A stretch of DNA of 9,181 nt from an uncultured Collinsella sp. (lineage in GTDB: Bacteria; Actinomycetota; Coriobacteriia; Coriobacteriales; Coriobacteriaceae), in NCBI GenBank assembly GCA_934643435.1, contig CAKUCJ010000034.1, positions 1-9,181 of the forward strand, given 5' to 3'. Numbering within the stretch: position 1 is the stretch's first letter; every line of letters begins with the position of its first letter. Made by a program: the position numbers and the translations under genes. The notes under the pieces were generated by a model that saw only the letters and a program-made list of their open reading frames with translations, ran no database searches and was not told the origin of the DNA. Positions 1 to 7,435 of this stretch are shown here, in pieces.

Positions 1-1
1 C

Positions 2-199
2 CGGCCCGCAGCCTTTGCCGGTCTGACCGACCGCGAGTTCGAGGTTGCAGAGCTCATCGCCCGCGGCCTCGATAACAAGGAGATTGCCGCCACGGCTTAT
101 ATGGGCGAAGGCACCGTGCGAAACCACATCAGCTCGATCCTGGCCAAAATGGGCCTACGCAACCGCACGCAAATCGCCATCGCCTACCTACGCGGGTAA
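2..199 (+). CDS. LuxR/NarL-family transcriptional regulator, C-terminal HTH domain (5' partial)
   Basis: Sixty-five residues are readable in frame from the window edge to a TAA stop; the start lies outside. The fragment is a complete GerE/LuxR-type winged helix-turn-helix DNA-binding domain. It opens with the family signature GLTDREFEVAELIARG (residues 7-22), continues with NKEIA (25-29), and has the recognition-helix segment GTVRNHISSILAKMG (37-51) and the usual ending LRNRTQIAIAYLRG. In this family the domain sits at the C terminus of two-component response regulators or of larger membrane or ligand-binding sensors. The N-terminal part that would tell these apart is not visible, so the signal sensed is unknown. 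It converges on the pilin gene, 605 bp away. No classical terminator follows directly; the nearest T-tailed hairpin on this strand is inside the element at 506-667. No evidence ties it to the pilin gene as its regulator. Confidence 0.9.
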   Translation, partial: RPAAFAGLTDREFEVAELIARGLDNKEIAATAYMGEGTVRNHISSILAKMGLRNRTQIAIAYLRG

Positions 200-259
200 T
201 CAACCGACGGCCGACCGCCCCGGCATAGCTAAATGGCTGCTACCGATTTAATGCCATTT

Positions 260-413
260 CAAAACTATGCCGGATTACGGGGCTAAACCCGGAAACCCTG
301 TCCATCCTCGCGTTTTCCGCAAAATAGCAACTCGTCTACCTGCGGTTTTGTTTTCGCACTTTTCGGCATGGTTGGGAGTTCGCGATTCAGCCCCGTAAAC
401 CGGCATAGTTTTG
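260..413 (+). repeat. Type-1 nested inverted-repeat element, copy A (154 bp)
   Basis: The element is bounded by 25-nt arms at 260-284 and 389-413 that are complementary at 24 of 25 positions; the outer part is caaaactatgccgg / ccggcatagttttg. Inside lies the shared core at 337-349 (CTACCTGCGGTTTT region), preceded by a weakened stem partner aaaatagca (321-329) and followed by cggcatggttggg. The second copy, at 7863-8016, has exactly the same length, the same orientation of core and the same outer arm sequence. Its inner arm differs, and the differences are compensated on the other side. No transposase is present and I see no target-site duplication. A palindromic REP/MITE-like intergenic element or a structured-RNA element are both possible. 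Confidence 0.8.
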
Positions 414-454
414 TCCGGACAGCCCCGCGCGGGCGCCTCCGCGAGCCCCGCGGG

Positions 455-499
455 GCCAAAAATGATCCGTTTTCCTCCGTCCCCGGGGGATCATTTGGC
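455..499 (+). repeat. Linker repeat, copy A (GATCCGTTTTCCTCCGTCCCC motif)
   Basis: A short palindromic repeat separates the type-1 and type-2 elements. Its ends pair imperfectly (gccaaaaatgatcc at 455-468 with ggatcatttggc at 488-499) around the conserved centre gttttcctccgtcccc. Near-identical sequence occurs at 7798-7840 and a diverged form at 7557-7605, each time next to a type-1 or type-2 element and in the same orientation. Function is unknown. Confidence 0.7.
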
Positions 500-505
500 A
501 GCGCT

Positions 506-667
506 CGCCACGAAATCGGCCCATCTACTACGTTTGACTCGACACTTCCAACCATTCCCTCGTTTTGAATAAAACCGCAGGCGTTCTACCTGCGGTTTTA
601 TTTCCGCGTTTTTCGGCATGGTTGGGGGCAAGCGGTTAAACGTAGTAGATGGGCCGGTTTTGTGGCG
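506..667 (+). repeat. Type-2 nested inverted-repeat element, copy A (162 bp)
   Basis: Thirty-nucleotide arms at 506-535 and 638-667 are complementary at 28 of 30 positions, and both mismatches are G-T-compatible. Their hallmark is cccatctactacgttt / aaacgtagtagatggg. Inside are a mid-stem (ccaaccat 548-555 with atggttgg 618-625) and a terminator-like core hairpin (571-599). The copy at 7610-7769 has the same architecture and orientation. The core is shared with the type-1 elements although the arms are different. Confidence 0.85.
571..605. terminator. Bidirectional terminator-like hairpin in type-2 element A
   Basis: AAAACCGCAGG (571-581) pairs perfectly with CCTGCGGTTTT (589-599) around a 7-nt loop, followed by more T-rich sequence on the plus strand (ttttattt). 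The A-run on the left gives a U-tract when read from the other side, so it could end transcripts from both the LuxR-family gene and the pilin gene. This is a structural inference; it also forms the conserved core of the repeat element. Confidence 0.55.
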
Positions 668-683
668 CCCCCTCGCCCGCGCA

Positions 684-725
684 CAAAAGTGCCGCCACGG
701 AGAAGGGAGACGCCTCCGTGGCGGC
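684..725 (-). terminator. Rho-independent terminator downstream of the pilin gene
   Basis: Read on the minus strand, GCCGCCACGGAG (725-714) and CTCCGTGGCGGC (702-691) form a perfect 12-bp stem with an 11-nt loop. ACTTTTG follows immediately (690-684). It lies 80 nt past the pilin stop codon. There is no T-run on the plus-strand side, so it is directional toward the pilin transcript. Confidence 0.65.
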
Positions 726-763
726 TGGGGGTGGGGTGGGGACTATGTTTTTGGCTCCCCGCC

Positions 764-794
764 AGCGGCTCGGGGCCCTTGGCCCCGGGCCGCT
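764..794 (-). terminator. Strong hairpin just after the pilin stop codon
   Basis: A 14-bp stem (764-777 with 781-794, one G-U pair, loop CTT) sits 10 nt past the pilin gene's TAG. No U-tract follows it on the minus strand, so it may be an attenuating or mRNA 3'-stabilising hairpin working with the terminator at 684-725 rather than a terminator by itself. Confidence 0.45.
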
Positions 795-804
795 GTCAGT
801 TTGC

Positions 805-3800
805 CTAGCGCTTACGGATGCCCCAGATCAGGGCACCGACGCCGGACATGGCGATGACAAACGCCATAAGGAGCGCGGCTGCCTGCTGGTCACCCGTGGT
901 GGGCAGGAAACCCTTGACCGTCTTGACGATGTTCGTCACGGTCTTGGGCGTGCCGGGGTCGGGCGTCGGCACGGGCGTTTCGGGCTTCTTGTACGTGTTG
1001 TTGAACACGATGCCCTCGACACTCTTGTCGCCCTTGGTATAGGCGACGTTCGCCTTGAGGTTGCCCTCGCCGTCGTCGACCACGTTGACGGTCGCGGTAA
1101 AGACGGACTTGTCGTAGGTCATACCGGCCTTGTCGCCCTTGACCTCGCTGATCGTGTAGACGTACGTACCGGGCTCGCTGTACTCGAACTTGTCGAAGTT
1201 GATCTTGCCGTCGGCATCGTTGGTGACGGTGGACTCGATGTCCTCGCCAACGAGCTTAAAGCTAAACTCGTCCTTCTTGAGCTCGCGTCCCTCGAGCACC
1301 TTGATGGCGCCGATGGAGACCTGCGTGGGCATGGCATGATACTTGTTGGTAAAGCCAGCCGACTCGGCGGCTCCCTCGAGCTTGTGCTTCGCGGTCAGCG
1401 TGCCGTCGCCGTTGTCGGAGACGGTGGTCACGACGGTGTAGGTCGCGCCGTCATAGGTGACGCCCTTGTACAGACCGAGCGCGTTGGGGCAGGCCTCGCG
1501 CAGCGTGTACGTGTGCGTGCCGGGCGCCTCGTAGCGGATCGGGCTCAGCGTCACGGTGCCGTTGGCGTCGTTGGTGCCGCTAGCGACAACCACGCCGTCC
1601 TCGAGCAGCTCAAACGTGAACTCGCCGGCTGCAAGGTCGCGTCCGGTCAGACGCTTGACCGTCTTGACCTGATCGGTCACGGAAGAATCGGTATGCGCCA
1701 CGCCGTAGGTGTTGGTGAACGTGAAGTCCGCACCATCGCCGCCTTCGCGCTTGACCCTCAGATGTCCGGCACCGTCGTCAGTCACGGTGTAGGAAACCTT
1801 GCGCGTGGCGTTGGTGTCGTTGGTCACGCCAAGGGCGCTACCGGTCTCGGTCACCGTGTAGGTAAAGGTGTGCGAGCGCGGAGCGGTGGGAGCTGCGGGC
1901 TCGGACTCGTCGTTAGACTCGTCGGCGTCGACAGCGTCGGCGTCAACCTCGGCCTCGTCGGCGTTGGCCTCGACTTCGCTCGATGCGTCGTCAGAAGCAT
2001 CGGTCGTCACGCCCAGGGCGCGGTTGAGGTCGTCGAGCGTAAAGTGGATCTTGCCAAAGTCCACGTTGCCGGCCGCGCCGTTGGTTGCGATCGTGTGCTC
2101 GGGCATCGGGGCGCCAGCCTCGTCAGCAGTCACGGTAAAGGTGAACTTACCCGTGATATCGGCCGGGGTCAGGCCCTCGGCAGCCTGGAGCTTCTTGGTG
2201 CCGGCGAGCGTGGCATCCACGGCCTCGGCGCCGTAGACGTTTTCGAACAAGGGCTCGACGCCGCCGTAGTCGACCGTTGCCGTCAGGGTACCGTCACCGT
2301 TGTCGACAACGATAACCTTAAAGTTAAAGAACCACGTTGTAGCGGAAACGCCATTCGGCAGCCCGAATAAATCTTCGTAGGCCGTGTAGTTAATGGTCCA
2401 GGCAAGCTTGCCGTCCTTATCGGTACGATGGGCAAGCCCGGCCGCCTCGAGATTAGCAAGCATCTCAGTGTCGTAGTGCAGCGCATCAAAGCTCACGTGC
2501 CCGCCGATATTGGGCTTGAGGTTTTCGTATGCCACAAGCTCACCCTGATAGGCGATACCGAACCAGAACTCGCCGTCGGCCATCGGACGACCGGTCAGGG
2601 TCTTGGTGGCGACAACCTGAGCAGCGGTTCCACCAGGCGTATTGGTCGTGGCGCTGTAGCTGTTGTGGAACGGAACCAGGGCCTTCTCGACCTTGTTCTC
2701 GCCGCTCTTATGGACCGTCGCATGCTCGCCCTCGGGACCACCGGAAACGGTCGTGGTGGCGGTGAGCGTACTGGCACCGTCATCGGCGATAGCGATCGTC
2801 ACCGTGCGCACGGCGTCATCGTAAGTGTAACCGGGCTTGCCGTCGTTCTTCTCGGCCACGGTGTACTTGAAAGTCTTGCCGGCGTCAGCCTGCGTAAACT
2901 TGACCTCATGGCCAGCCAGGACGTCAATCAGGCCGACCGTTGCCTCTGCCGCTGCAGGGGACTTGAAGCTGTTGGCCCCGGGCAGCAGACCGAGCGCGCG
3001 AGCCGAAGCGTCGTCAGCAGGTGTCACGGTAAAGGTGAACTGACCCTCGGTCATGGGGCGGCCGTCCAGATACTTGCTGAGCCACAGGCCGCCGGCCGCG
3101 GTGTAGTTAAGCTCAGTGCGATACGTGTTGGTAAAGCGTCCGCTTTCCTTCTTGGTGACGTTGGCGGTCAGCTTGCCCTCGCCGTCCTCGGTCACGGTCA
3201 CTTCGGCGGTCGCGACATGCTCGTCATACTTCATGCCGGCCGCACTGCCCTTGTTCTCGCGAATCTCGTACTTGTAGGTTCCGGCAGCCGTGTAGTGAAT
3301 CTTGCCGAACTTGATGGCGGCGATGCCATTGTCGTCCGCGTTCTTATTACTCACGGTTACGGTTGCAGGATCGGGCAGCGGGGCGCCCTCGGGTGCGGTA
3401 ATGGTAAAGCTGAACTCGTCGGCATCCGTCCACTCGCGACCGTCGATAGCCTTGCTCAGGTCAAAGTCGAGGTCTGCATCGATCGGGGTCACGCGGTAGG
3501 TGTTCTCGAAGGTTGCAGGCTTATCGCCCTTCAGGACATGCTCGGCCTCGAGCGTGCCGTCGCCCTTGTCGGTGATGGTCGTCTCGATGGTGAACTTGGC
3601 ATCGCTGTAGGTGATGCCCTTGCTGGTGGTTCCGCCGTTGGCCTCGCGCAGCGTGTAGGTGTGCTTGCCGGGCTTGTCGTACTTGACGGTGCCCATCGTG
3701 ATCGTGCCGTCGGCAGCGTTGGTGCCGGTGGCGACGACCTTGGCGTCCTCGCCCTTGCCCTCGACGAGCTCGAAGTTGAACTCGCCTTCCTTGAGGTCGC

Positions 3801-6800
3801 GGCCGGTCAGGACCTTGGTCGCGGTGACCTGGTCGGTGACGCTGAACTCGTCCGGATTCGGCTTGTAGCCGTTGTTGAACTTCGCCTCGTCGGCGCCCTT
3901 CAGGACGTGCTTCGCCTCGAGCGTGCCGTCGCTCTTGTCGGTGATGGTGGTCTCGATGGTGTAGGTCTTGCCGTCGTAGGTGATGCCGTTGCCGGCGTCG
4001 CCCGGGACCTCGCGCAGCGTGTAGGTGTGCTTGCCAGCCTCGGTGTAGGTAATCTCGCTCATCGTAATCTTGCCGTCGGCGGCGTTGGCGCCGGTGGCGA
4101 CGACCTTGTCGCCCTCGACGAGCTCGAAGGAGAACTCGCCTTTCTCGAGCGCACGCCCGGTCAAGACCTTGGTCGCGGTGATCTGGTCGGTGACGCTGGA
4201 GCTCTTGGAGGTCACGTTGTAGGCGTTCTCGAAGGTCGCCTCCTCGACGTTCTGCAACTTATGCTCCACGCTGAGGGTACCGTCGCCGTTGTCCTTGACG
4301 ATGGTCACGATAGTGTACTCAGCGGTACTGTAGGTAATGCCGTTCTCGGTAGCGCCGGCCTTGGTCTCGCGCAGCGTGTAGGTGTGCTCGCCGGCCGCGG
4401 TGTAGGTGACGGGATCCATCACGATCTTGCCGTCGGCATTGTTGGTGCCGATGGCGACCACGTTATTGCCCTCGACGAGTTCGAAGCGGAACTCGCCAGC
4501 CGCGAGGCCAGGCTCACGCCCGCTCAGCTTCTTGTTCGCGACAATCTGATCGGTGACGCTGGAGTCCTTGGAGCCAGGCTTATAGGAGTTGGTGAACTTC
4601 GCCTCGTCGGCGTCCTTCAGCTTGTGCGCAGCGCTGAGCGTGCCGTCACCGTTGTCGGTGATGGTCGTCTCGATGGTGTAGGTCTTGCCGTCGTAAGTGA
4701 TGCCGTTGCCGGCGTCGCCCGGGACCTCGCGCAGCGTGTAGGTGTGCTCGCCGGCAGCGGTGTACTCGATGGCACTCATCGTGATGTTGCCGCGAGCGTC
4801 GTTGGTGCCGGTAGCGACGACGTCGTTACCCTCGACGAGCTCGAAGGAGAACTCGCCTTCCTTGAGGCCGCGCCCGTCCAGGACCTTCTTCGCGGTGATC
4901 TTGTCTGTGACGCTGGACTTCTCGGGGGTCAGCTTGTAGGAGTTGGTGAACTTCCCGTTTTCGACCTTCGTAACCTCAGCCGTTAGCTTGCCAGCAGTAT
5001 CGACAGTTACCTTCACGGTGATCTTCGCGACATTCTTGCTGTAAGTGATGCCGCCCAGCTTGCCCTTGACCTCGCGGACCTCATAGGTGTACTCGCCCGG
5101 CTTGTTGTAGGTGATCTCGCCGAAGCCGATGACCGCATGACCCTTGTCGTTCAGATCGTCCTTGGTCACGGACACAGTCACGGGCGCGGTCGCGGACTCG
5201 GGCATCGGGGCGTTGTTCTCGGACGTCAGCTCAAACTCAAACGCGTCCTCTTTCGTCCAGGCGCGGCCCACGAGTACCTTGGTCAAGCCAAAGTCGGCCT
5301 TGGTATTCACCGTCGCCGGCTTCATGTTGTACGCAAAGCTGATCTTGCCGTTGTTGCCCAGGTGAGAATTGACCTGCGTTGCGCTCGCCTTGGAGGACGT
5401 GTCGTTCCACTTGGGATTGAGCACGTCGGAAGCGGTTTCGGTCAAGTTGTCGCTCTTGTCGGTATGAAGCTCGTCAATAAAGGCCAGGCGTGCGGTTCCC
5501 TCGCTAAACGACAGGTTTCCGCTCCCGTCGTCAACCACGCCGCCCGCAAACTGCGCAGCATGTTCGCCGGAAAACTCGATAACGGTGGTGCCGTGGTCGA
5601 GCTTGCCGTTGGCGTCCGCTACCTCAAACTCATCCTGGTAGTAATAAAGGCGGCCGCTCGCCAGCTGTCCCTTCGCGGGCAGCGTGCAGGCGGGATCCGT
5701 GTAAATGGGCGTCTGCTTCTGGAAGAAGTAGTAACGGTTGGTGGTGGCGGGCGTAAAGTTGGCGACCGTGTCGCCCAGGTCCTTGTCACTCCACTTGTTG
5801 GCATAGAAGGCAACGGACTCGGAGCCCTGCTCGCCGGTCGTATTCTTCTCGATGTACTTCTTCAGCGCCTCATCAGGGGTGAACAGGTTTTCGCGCGCGA
5901 TAGCCTTGACACTCGAAGCGTACTTCACGCGGATGGGCTCGACGTCGTTGACCGTAAGCGTGCCCTTGGTCTTGTCGACGTTAAATTTGCGCAGCGGAAT
6001 CAGCGACGCAGGGATCTTGACCTCTACGATGTCGCCCTGCTGAGGGTTATCCTTTGCGGCGCGTTGAACGGTGATGACCAGATTCGCAGCTTCGCCGGTA
6101 AAAGTGTAGGTGTCGACATTACCCGTGGTGGACGGATCCTCCGGGCCCTTAAACGTCTTGCCGTTGTATTCGACCTCGGTGAAGCCATCGACCTGCATAA
6201 AGTCGCCCAGCTCATCAGTAAACGTAATGTAGCCGGACTTATGCTCGCCATAGCCGTCGTGGATTTCGGTCGGATAGCCAACGACCTCGGTGATGCTCTC
6301 CGAGATGTCCTTAAAGATGTCCTCGAGCTCCTGGGCGTTTTTCGCCGACTTGTAGTAATTGGCTTTTTCTGCGCGCGCACCAAAGTTGATGGTCCACTCG
6401 CCCCAGTAAGAAATGTTGGACGTGGCGGCAGGATAGTTGCTCGACACGGCGTGCATGAACTTATTCTCGTTAATCGTGCCGGAGGCCGTGGGATCGGCGC
6501 TGGGATTCGCGCCGCTAAAGATGCCAATGGTGTAAATGACGGTGCCGTCTTCCTTCAGGCTGTTTGCCTTGTTGATGGCGCTATCGGCAACCGAGGACTC
6601 AAAGCTGTTGTAGCTCGTGGGCGAACCATCGGTAAAGAACAGGACGACCTTCTTGGCGTCCTCGCGGCCAGAAATGCCCTCGGCAAGATCCATGCCATAG
6701 TCGGCACGCGTGGCGCCGGCAGGGGAAATGGAGCTGACCGTGCTCTTAAGGCTCTCCGCATCCTCGCCCAAGCAAAGCGTCAAGGTTTTCATGGTCTGCG

Positions 6801-7383
6801 AATAGTTGTAAGTGTTGCGGCCTTCACGATAAGTGCCGTTGCCGATCTGCTCAGTCTTATTGCCCGAGAACTTAACGATAGCAACCTGATGCTGCTTAGA
6901 CTCATCCGAGATCTTCGCGTTTTCTTCGGCGATCTTTTCGATAAAGCTATTGGCCGCGGTCTTCAGCGCGTCAATACGCTTGGTACGGTCGCTTGAACTC
7001 ATGGGATCGTTCATCGAGCCAGAGGCATCCAGCACCATCACGATGTCGAGCGGCTTGGGGACCGTCGTCGTTGTGTTGGATGTCGAGGATATCGCCGAAA
7101 GCGTGGTTAAAAAGTCCGACTCCTCGCCGACCTCGACTGTTTTGTCGGTCCAGATTCGGCCGACGTTTTGTGTCGTGATTTTGCCGCTGCCGTCAGAGCC
7201 GGCAGCCCAGTATGTCCAGTTGTCACCGGTATTGGGGTCGACGACCTTTCCGCTTACTGTCGGTCCGTCCATTCCGGTGCTGGACCTGGCGTTGGCCTCG
7301 GGCAGCATGGCGAATGCTGCGGCTGGCAATACCAGCACTACAGCCAGTATCACCGCCAAGAGACCCCTCGTGTACCTGCTCAT
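805..7383 (-). CDS. Giant VWA-domain, multi-repeat pilin-type (FctA/Spy0128-like) LPxTG surface protein
   Basis: This 2192-residue protein is a cell-wall-anchored adhesin or pilus-tip-like protein. Order of parts: a Sec signal peptide (residues 1 to about 32, basic MSRYTR then a hydrophobic run, likely cut after NA); a short beta region (about 43-100, with GRIWTDKTV); a von Willebrand A domain (about 110-370) with a complete metal site D119-x-S121-x-S123, T225 and D252; a beta-rich region (about 370-690); eleven isopeptide pilin domains (about 698-2132); a Pro/Thr-rich stalk (2132-2148); the sortase signal LPTTG (2160-2164); a membrane segment (2166-2187); and the tail IRKR. In each isopeptide domain a Lys before the (L)xGR turn, a Glu in the YTxRE-like strand and an Asn in FxNxY can be placed. 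This is the known triad of self-forming Lys-Asn bonds, which rigidify such stalks. The ATG is chosen for the adjacent signal peptide and a good ribosome site (7389-7393). The gene appears monocistronic. No sortase or partner pilin is nearby, so the ligand and any pilus membership are unknown. Confidence 0.93.
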   Translation of the reverse strand: MSRYTRGLLAVILAVVLVLPAAAFAMLPEANARSSTGMDGPTVSGKVVDPNTGDNWTYWAAGSDGSGKITTQNVGRIWTDKTVEVGEESDFLTTLSAISSTSNTTTTVPKPLDIVMVLDASGSMNDPMSSSDRTKRIDALKTAANSFIEKIAEENAKISDESKQHQVAIVKFSGNKTEQIGNGTYREGRNTYNYSQTMKTLTLCLGEDAESLKSTVSSISPAGATRADYGMDLAEGISGREDAKKVVLFFTDGSPTSYNSFESSVADSAINKANSLKEDGTVIYTIGIFSGANPSADPTASGTINENKFMHAVSSNYPAATSNISYWGEWTINFGARAEKANYYKSAKNAQELEDIFKDISESITEVVGYPTEIHDGYGEHKSGYITFTDELGDFMQVDGFTEVEYNGKTFKGPEDPSTTGNVDTYTFTGEAANLVITVQRAAKDNPQQGDIVEVKIPASLIPLRKFNVDKTKGTLTVNDVEPIRVKYASSVKAIARENLFTPDEALKKYIEKNTTGEQGSESVAFYANKWSDKDLGDTVANFTPATTNRYYFFQKQTPIYTDPACTLPAKGQLASGRLYYYQDEFEVADANGKLDHGTTVIEFSGEHAAQFAGGVVDDGSGNLSFSEGTARLAFIDELHTDKSDNLTETASDVLNPKWNDTSSKASATQVNSHLGNNGKISFAYNMKPATVNTKADFGLTKVLVGRAWTKEDAFEFELTSENNAPMPESATAPVTVSVTKDDLNDKGHAVIGFGEITYNKPGEYTYEVREVKGKLGGITYSKNVAKITVKVTVDTAGKLTAEVTKVENGKFTNSYKLTPEKSSVTDKITAKKVLDGRGLKEGEFSFELVEGNDVVATGTNDARGNITMSAIEYTAAGEHTYTLREVPGDAGNGITYDGKTYTIETTITDNGDGTLSAAHKLKDADEAKFTNSYKPGSKDSSVTDQIVANKKLSGREPGLAAGEFRFELVEGNNVVAIGTNNADGKIVMDPVTYTAAGEHTYTLRETKAGATENGITYSTAEYTIVTIVKDNGDGTLSVEHKLQNVEEATFENAYNVTSKSSSVTDQITATKVLTGRALEKGEFSFELVEGDKVVATGANAADGKITMSEITYTEAGKHTYTLREVPGDAGNGITYDGKTYTIETTITDKSDGTLEAKHVLKGADEAKFNNGYKPNPDEFSVTDQVTATKVLTGRDLKEGEFNFELVEGKGEDAKVVATGTNAADGTITMGTVKYDKPGKHTYTLREANGGTTSKGITYSDAKFTIETTITDKGDGTLEAEHVLKGDKPATFENTYRVTPIDADLDFDLSKAIDGREWTDADEFSFTITAPEGAPLPDPATVTVSNKNADDNGIAAIKFGKIHYTAAGTYKYEIRENKGSAAGMKYDEHVATAEVTVTEDGEGKLTANVTKKESGRFTNTYRTELNYTAAGGLWLSKYLDGRPMTEGQFTFTVTPADDASARALGLLPGANSFKSPAAAEATVGLIDVLAGHEVKFTQADAGKTFKYTVAEKNDGKPGYTYDDAVRTVTIAIADDGASTLTATTTVSGGPEGEHATVHKSGENKVEKALVPFHNSYSATTNTPGGTAAQVVATKTLTGRPMADGEFWFGIAYQGELVAYENLKPNIGGHVSFDALHYDTEMLANLEAAGLAHRTDKDGKLAWTINYTAYEDLFGLPNGVSATTWFFNFKVIVVDNGDGTLTATVDYGGVEPLFENVYGAEAVDATLAGTKKLQAAEGLTPADITGKFTFTVTADEAGAPMPEHTIATNGAAGNVDFGKIHFTLDDLNRALGVTTDASDDASSEVEANADEAEVDADAVDADESNDESEPAAPTAPRSHTFTYTVTETGSALGVTNDTNATRKVSYTVTDDGAGHLRVKREGGDGADFTFTNTYGVAHTDSSVTDQVKTVKRLTGRDLAAGEFTFELLEDGVVVASGTNDANGTVTLSPIRYEAPGTHTYTLREACPNALGLYKGVTYDGATYTVVTTVSDNGDGTLTAKHKLEGAAESAGFTNKYHAMPTQVSIGAIKVLEGRELKKDEFSFKLVGEDIESTVTNDADGKINFDKFEYSEPGTYVYTISEVKGDKAGMTYDKSVFTATVNVVDDGEGNLKANVAYTKGDKSVEGIVFNNTYKKPETPVPTPDPGTPKTVTNIVKTVKGFLPTTGDQQAAALLMAFVIAMSGVGALIWGIRKR
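892..906 (-). other. LPTTG sortase sorting signal of the pilin-type protein
   Basis: These codons read L-P-T-T-G (residues 2160-2164), followed by D, a hydrophobic stretch of about 22 residues and the basic end GIRKR. In the LPxTG family, sortase cuts between T and G and links the protein to peptidoglycan or to another pilin. The sorting enzyme is not encoded in the window. Confidence 0.9.
988..1683 (-). repeat. Pilin isopeptide domains 10 and 11 (membrane-proximal pair)
   Basis: Domain 10 covers residues 1901-2015 and belongs to the SVTDQ-type subfamily (candidate triad K1910, E1963, N2013). Domain 11 covers residues 2019-2132 and is shorter and more diverged (K2028, E2080, N2129). Domain 10 has an extra loop, ACPNALGLYK, after its catalytic-type Glu; this carries one of only three cysteines in the protein (C1965). 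Confidence 0.7.
1702..3477 (-). repeat. Pilin isopeptide domains 6 to 9 (diverged block)
   Basis: Approximate residue ranges and candidate bond Lys/Glu/Asn are: domain 6, 1303-1422 (K1311, E1376, N1419); domain 7, 1426-1577 (K1437, E1511, N1574); domain 8, 1587-1718 (K1594, Glu uncertain, possibly E1670, N1715); domain 9, 1723-1894 (K1730, E1846, N1891). These are longer and less alike than domains 2-5. Domain 9 carries an acidic insert (about 1795-1836). The boundaries are my reading of the (L)xGR and FxNxY landmarks. Confidence 0.6.
1876..2001 (-). other. Acidic low-complexity insert inside pilin domain 9
   Basis: Residues about 1795-1836 are almost entirely Asp, Glu, Ala, Ser and Val, ending in a Pro/Ala stretch. 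They interrupt domain 9 just before its YTVTE strand. No other domain has such an insert. It is probably an exposed flexible loop; a cation-binding or spacer role is possible but unproven. Confidence 0.75.
3493..4914 (-). repeat. Tandem pilin domains 2 to 5 (closely related repeats)
   Basis: Four consecutive domains share the SVTDxITAxKxLxGRxLxxGEFxFELVEG start and the TYTLRE and FxNxY landmarks: domain 2, residues 824-936 (K833, E886, N932); domain 3, 942-1056 (K951, E1006, N1053); domain 4, 1063-1174 (K1072, E1125, N1171); domain 5, 1181-1297 (K1190, E1247, N1294). DNA identity is locally very high: 4654-4748 (domain 2) and 3937-4031 (domain 4) match at 93 of 95 bases. This points to recent duplication or gene conversion within the gene. 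Confidence 0.8.
4933..5292 (-). repeat. Pilin isopeptide domain 1
   Basis: Residues 698-817 form the first isopeptide domain after the VWA-linked head, with candidate bond residues K702, E771 and N814. It resembles domain 6 (shared AWT/EWT after the GR turn and a PMP/PLP segment) more than its direct neighbours 2-5. Confidence 0.7.
6273..7056 (-). other. Von Willebrand A domain of the surface protein
   Basis: Residues about 110-370 begin PLDIVMVLDASGSM and include VVLFFTDGS. The five metal-site positions known from the family (D119, S121, S123, T225, D252) are all present, so divalent-cation-dependent ligand binding is plausible. The placement behind a signal peptide and ahead of a rigid stalk is typical of tip adhesins in Gram-positive pili. 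One cysteine (C204) lies within the domain, without an obvious nearby partner. Confidence 0.88.
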
Positions 7384-7388
7384 CGTGT

Positions 7389-7393
7389 CTCCC
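7389..7393 (-). promoter_or_regulatory. Ribosome binding site of the pilin-type gene
   Basis: The minus strand reads AGAAGGGAGA-cacg-ATG, placing GGGAG five nucleotides before the ATG at 7383. This supports that start codon over later in-frame candidates. Confidence 0.8.
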
Positions 7394-7435
7394 TTCTCGC
7401 AGGATCAGACCTTGCATCAGCCTAAAGTTACGAAA

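Larger units (their letters stand above)
200..804. other. Gene-free convergent intergenic region packed with hairpin elements
   Basis: No credible gene lies between the LuxR stop and the pilin gene stop. Instead the interval holds, in order: a short leader also found before the 7863-8016 element (shared ggctgctac and ccatttcaaaactatgccgg); a type-1 inverted-repeat element; a GC-rich stretch with the perfect palindrome GCCCCGCGGGGC (445-456); a linker repeat; a type-2 inverted-repeat element; and two strong hairpins serving the pilin gene end. Open frames here on either strand are translations of the repeats. Confidence 0.8.

Noticed and set aside
2..199. The LuxR-family protein as regulator of the pilin gene
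   Set aside because: It is convergent with the pilin gene and separated from its promoter by more than 7 kb. Nothing in the sequence links it to the TGAGACA sites.
283..555. Minus-strand open frame in the left intergenic region as a small gene
   Set aside because: It runs through a type-1 element, a linker and part of a type-2 element. The same peptide pieces recur in other repeat copies, with no ribosome site.
649..6996. Very long plus-strand open frames opposite the pilin gene (649-2370, 2428-4986, 5137-6996)
   Set aside because: All three lie in the frame exactly codon-on-codon opposite the pilin gene. Stops there arise only from TTA, CTA and TCA codons in the sense gene, which are rare at this GC content. 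The translations are low-complexity Gly/Val/Leu/Arg with no domain, so they are shadows.
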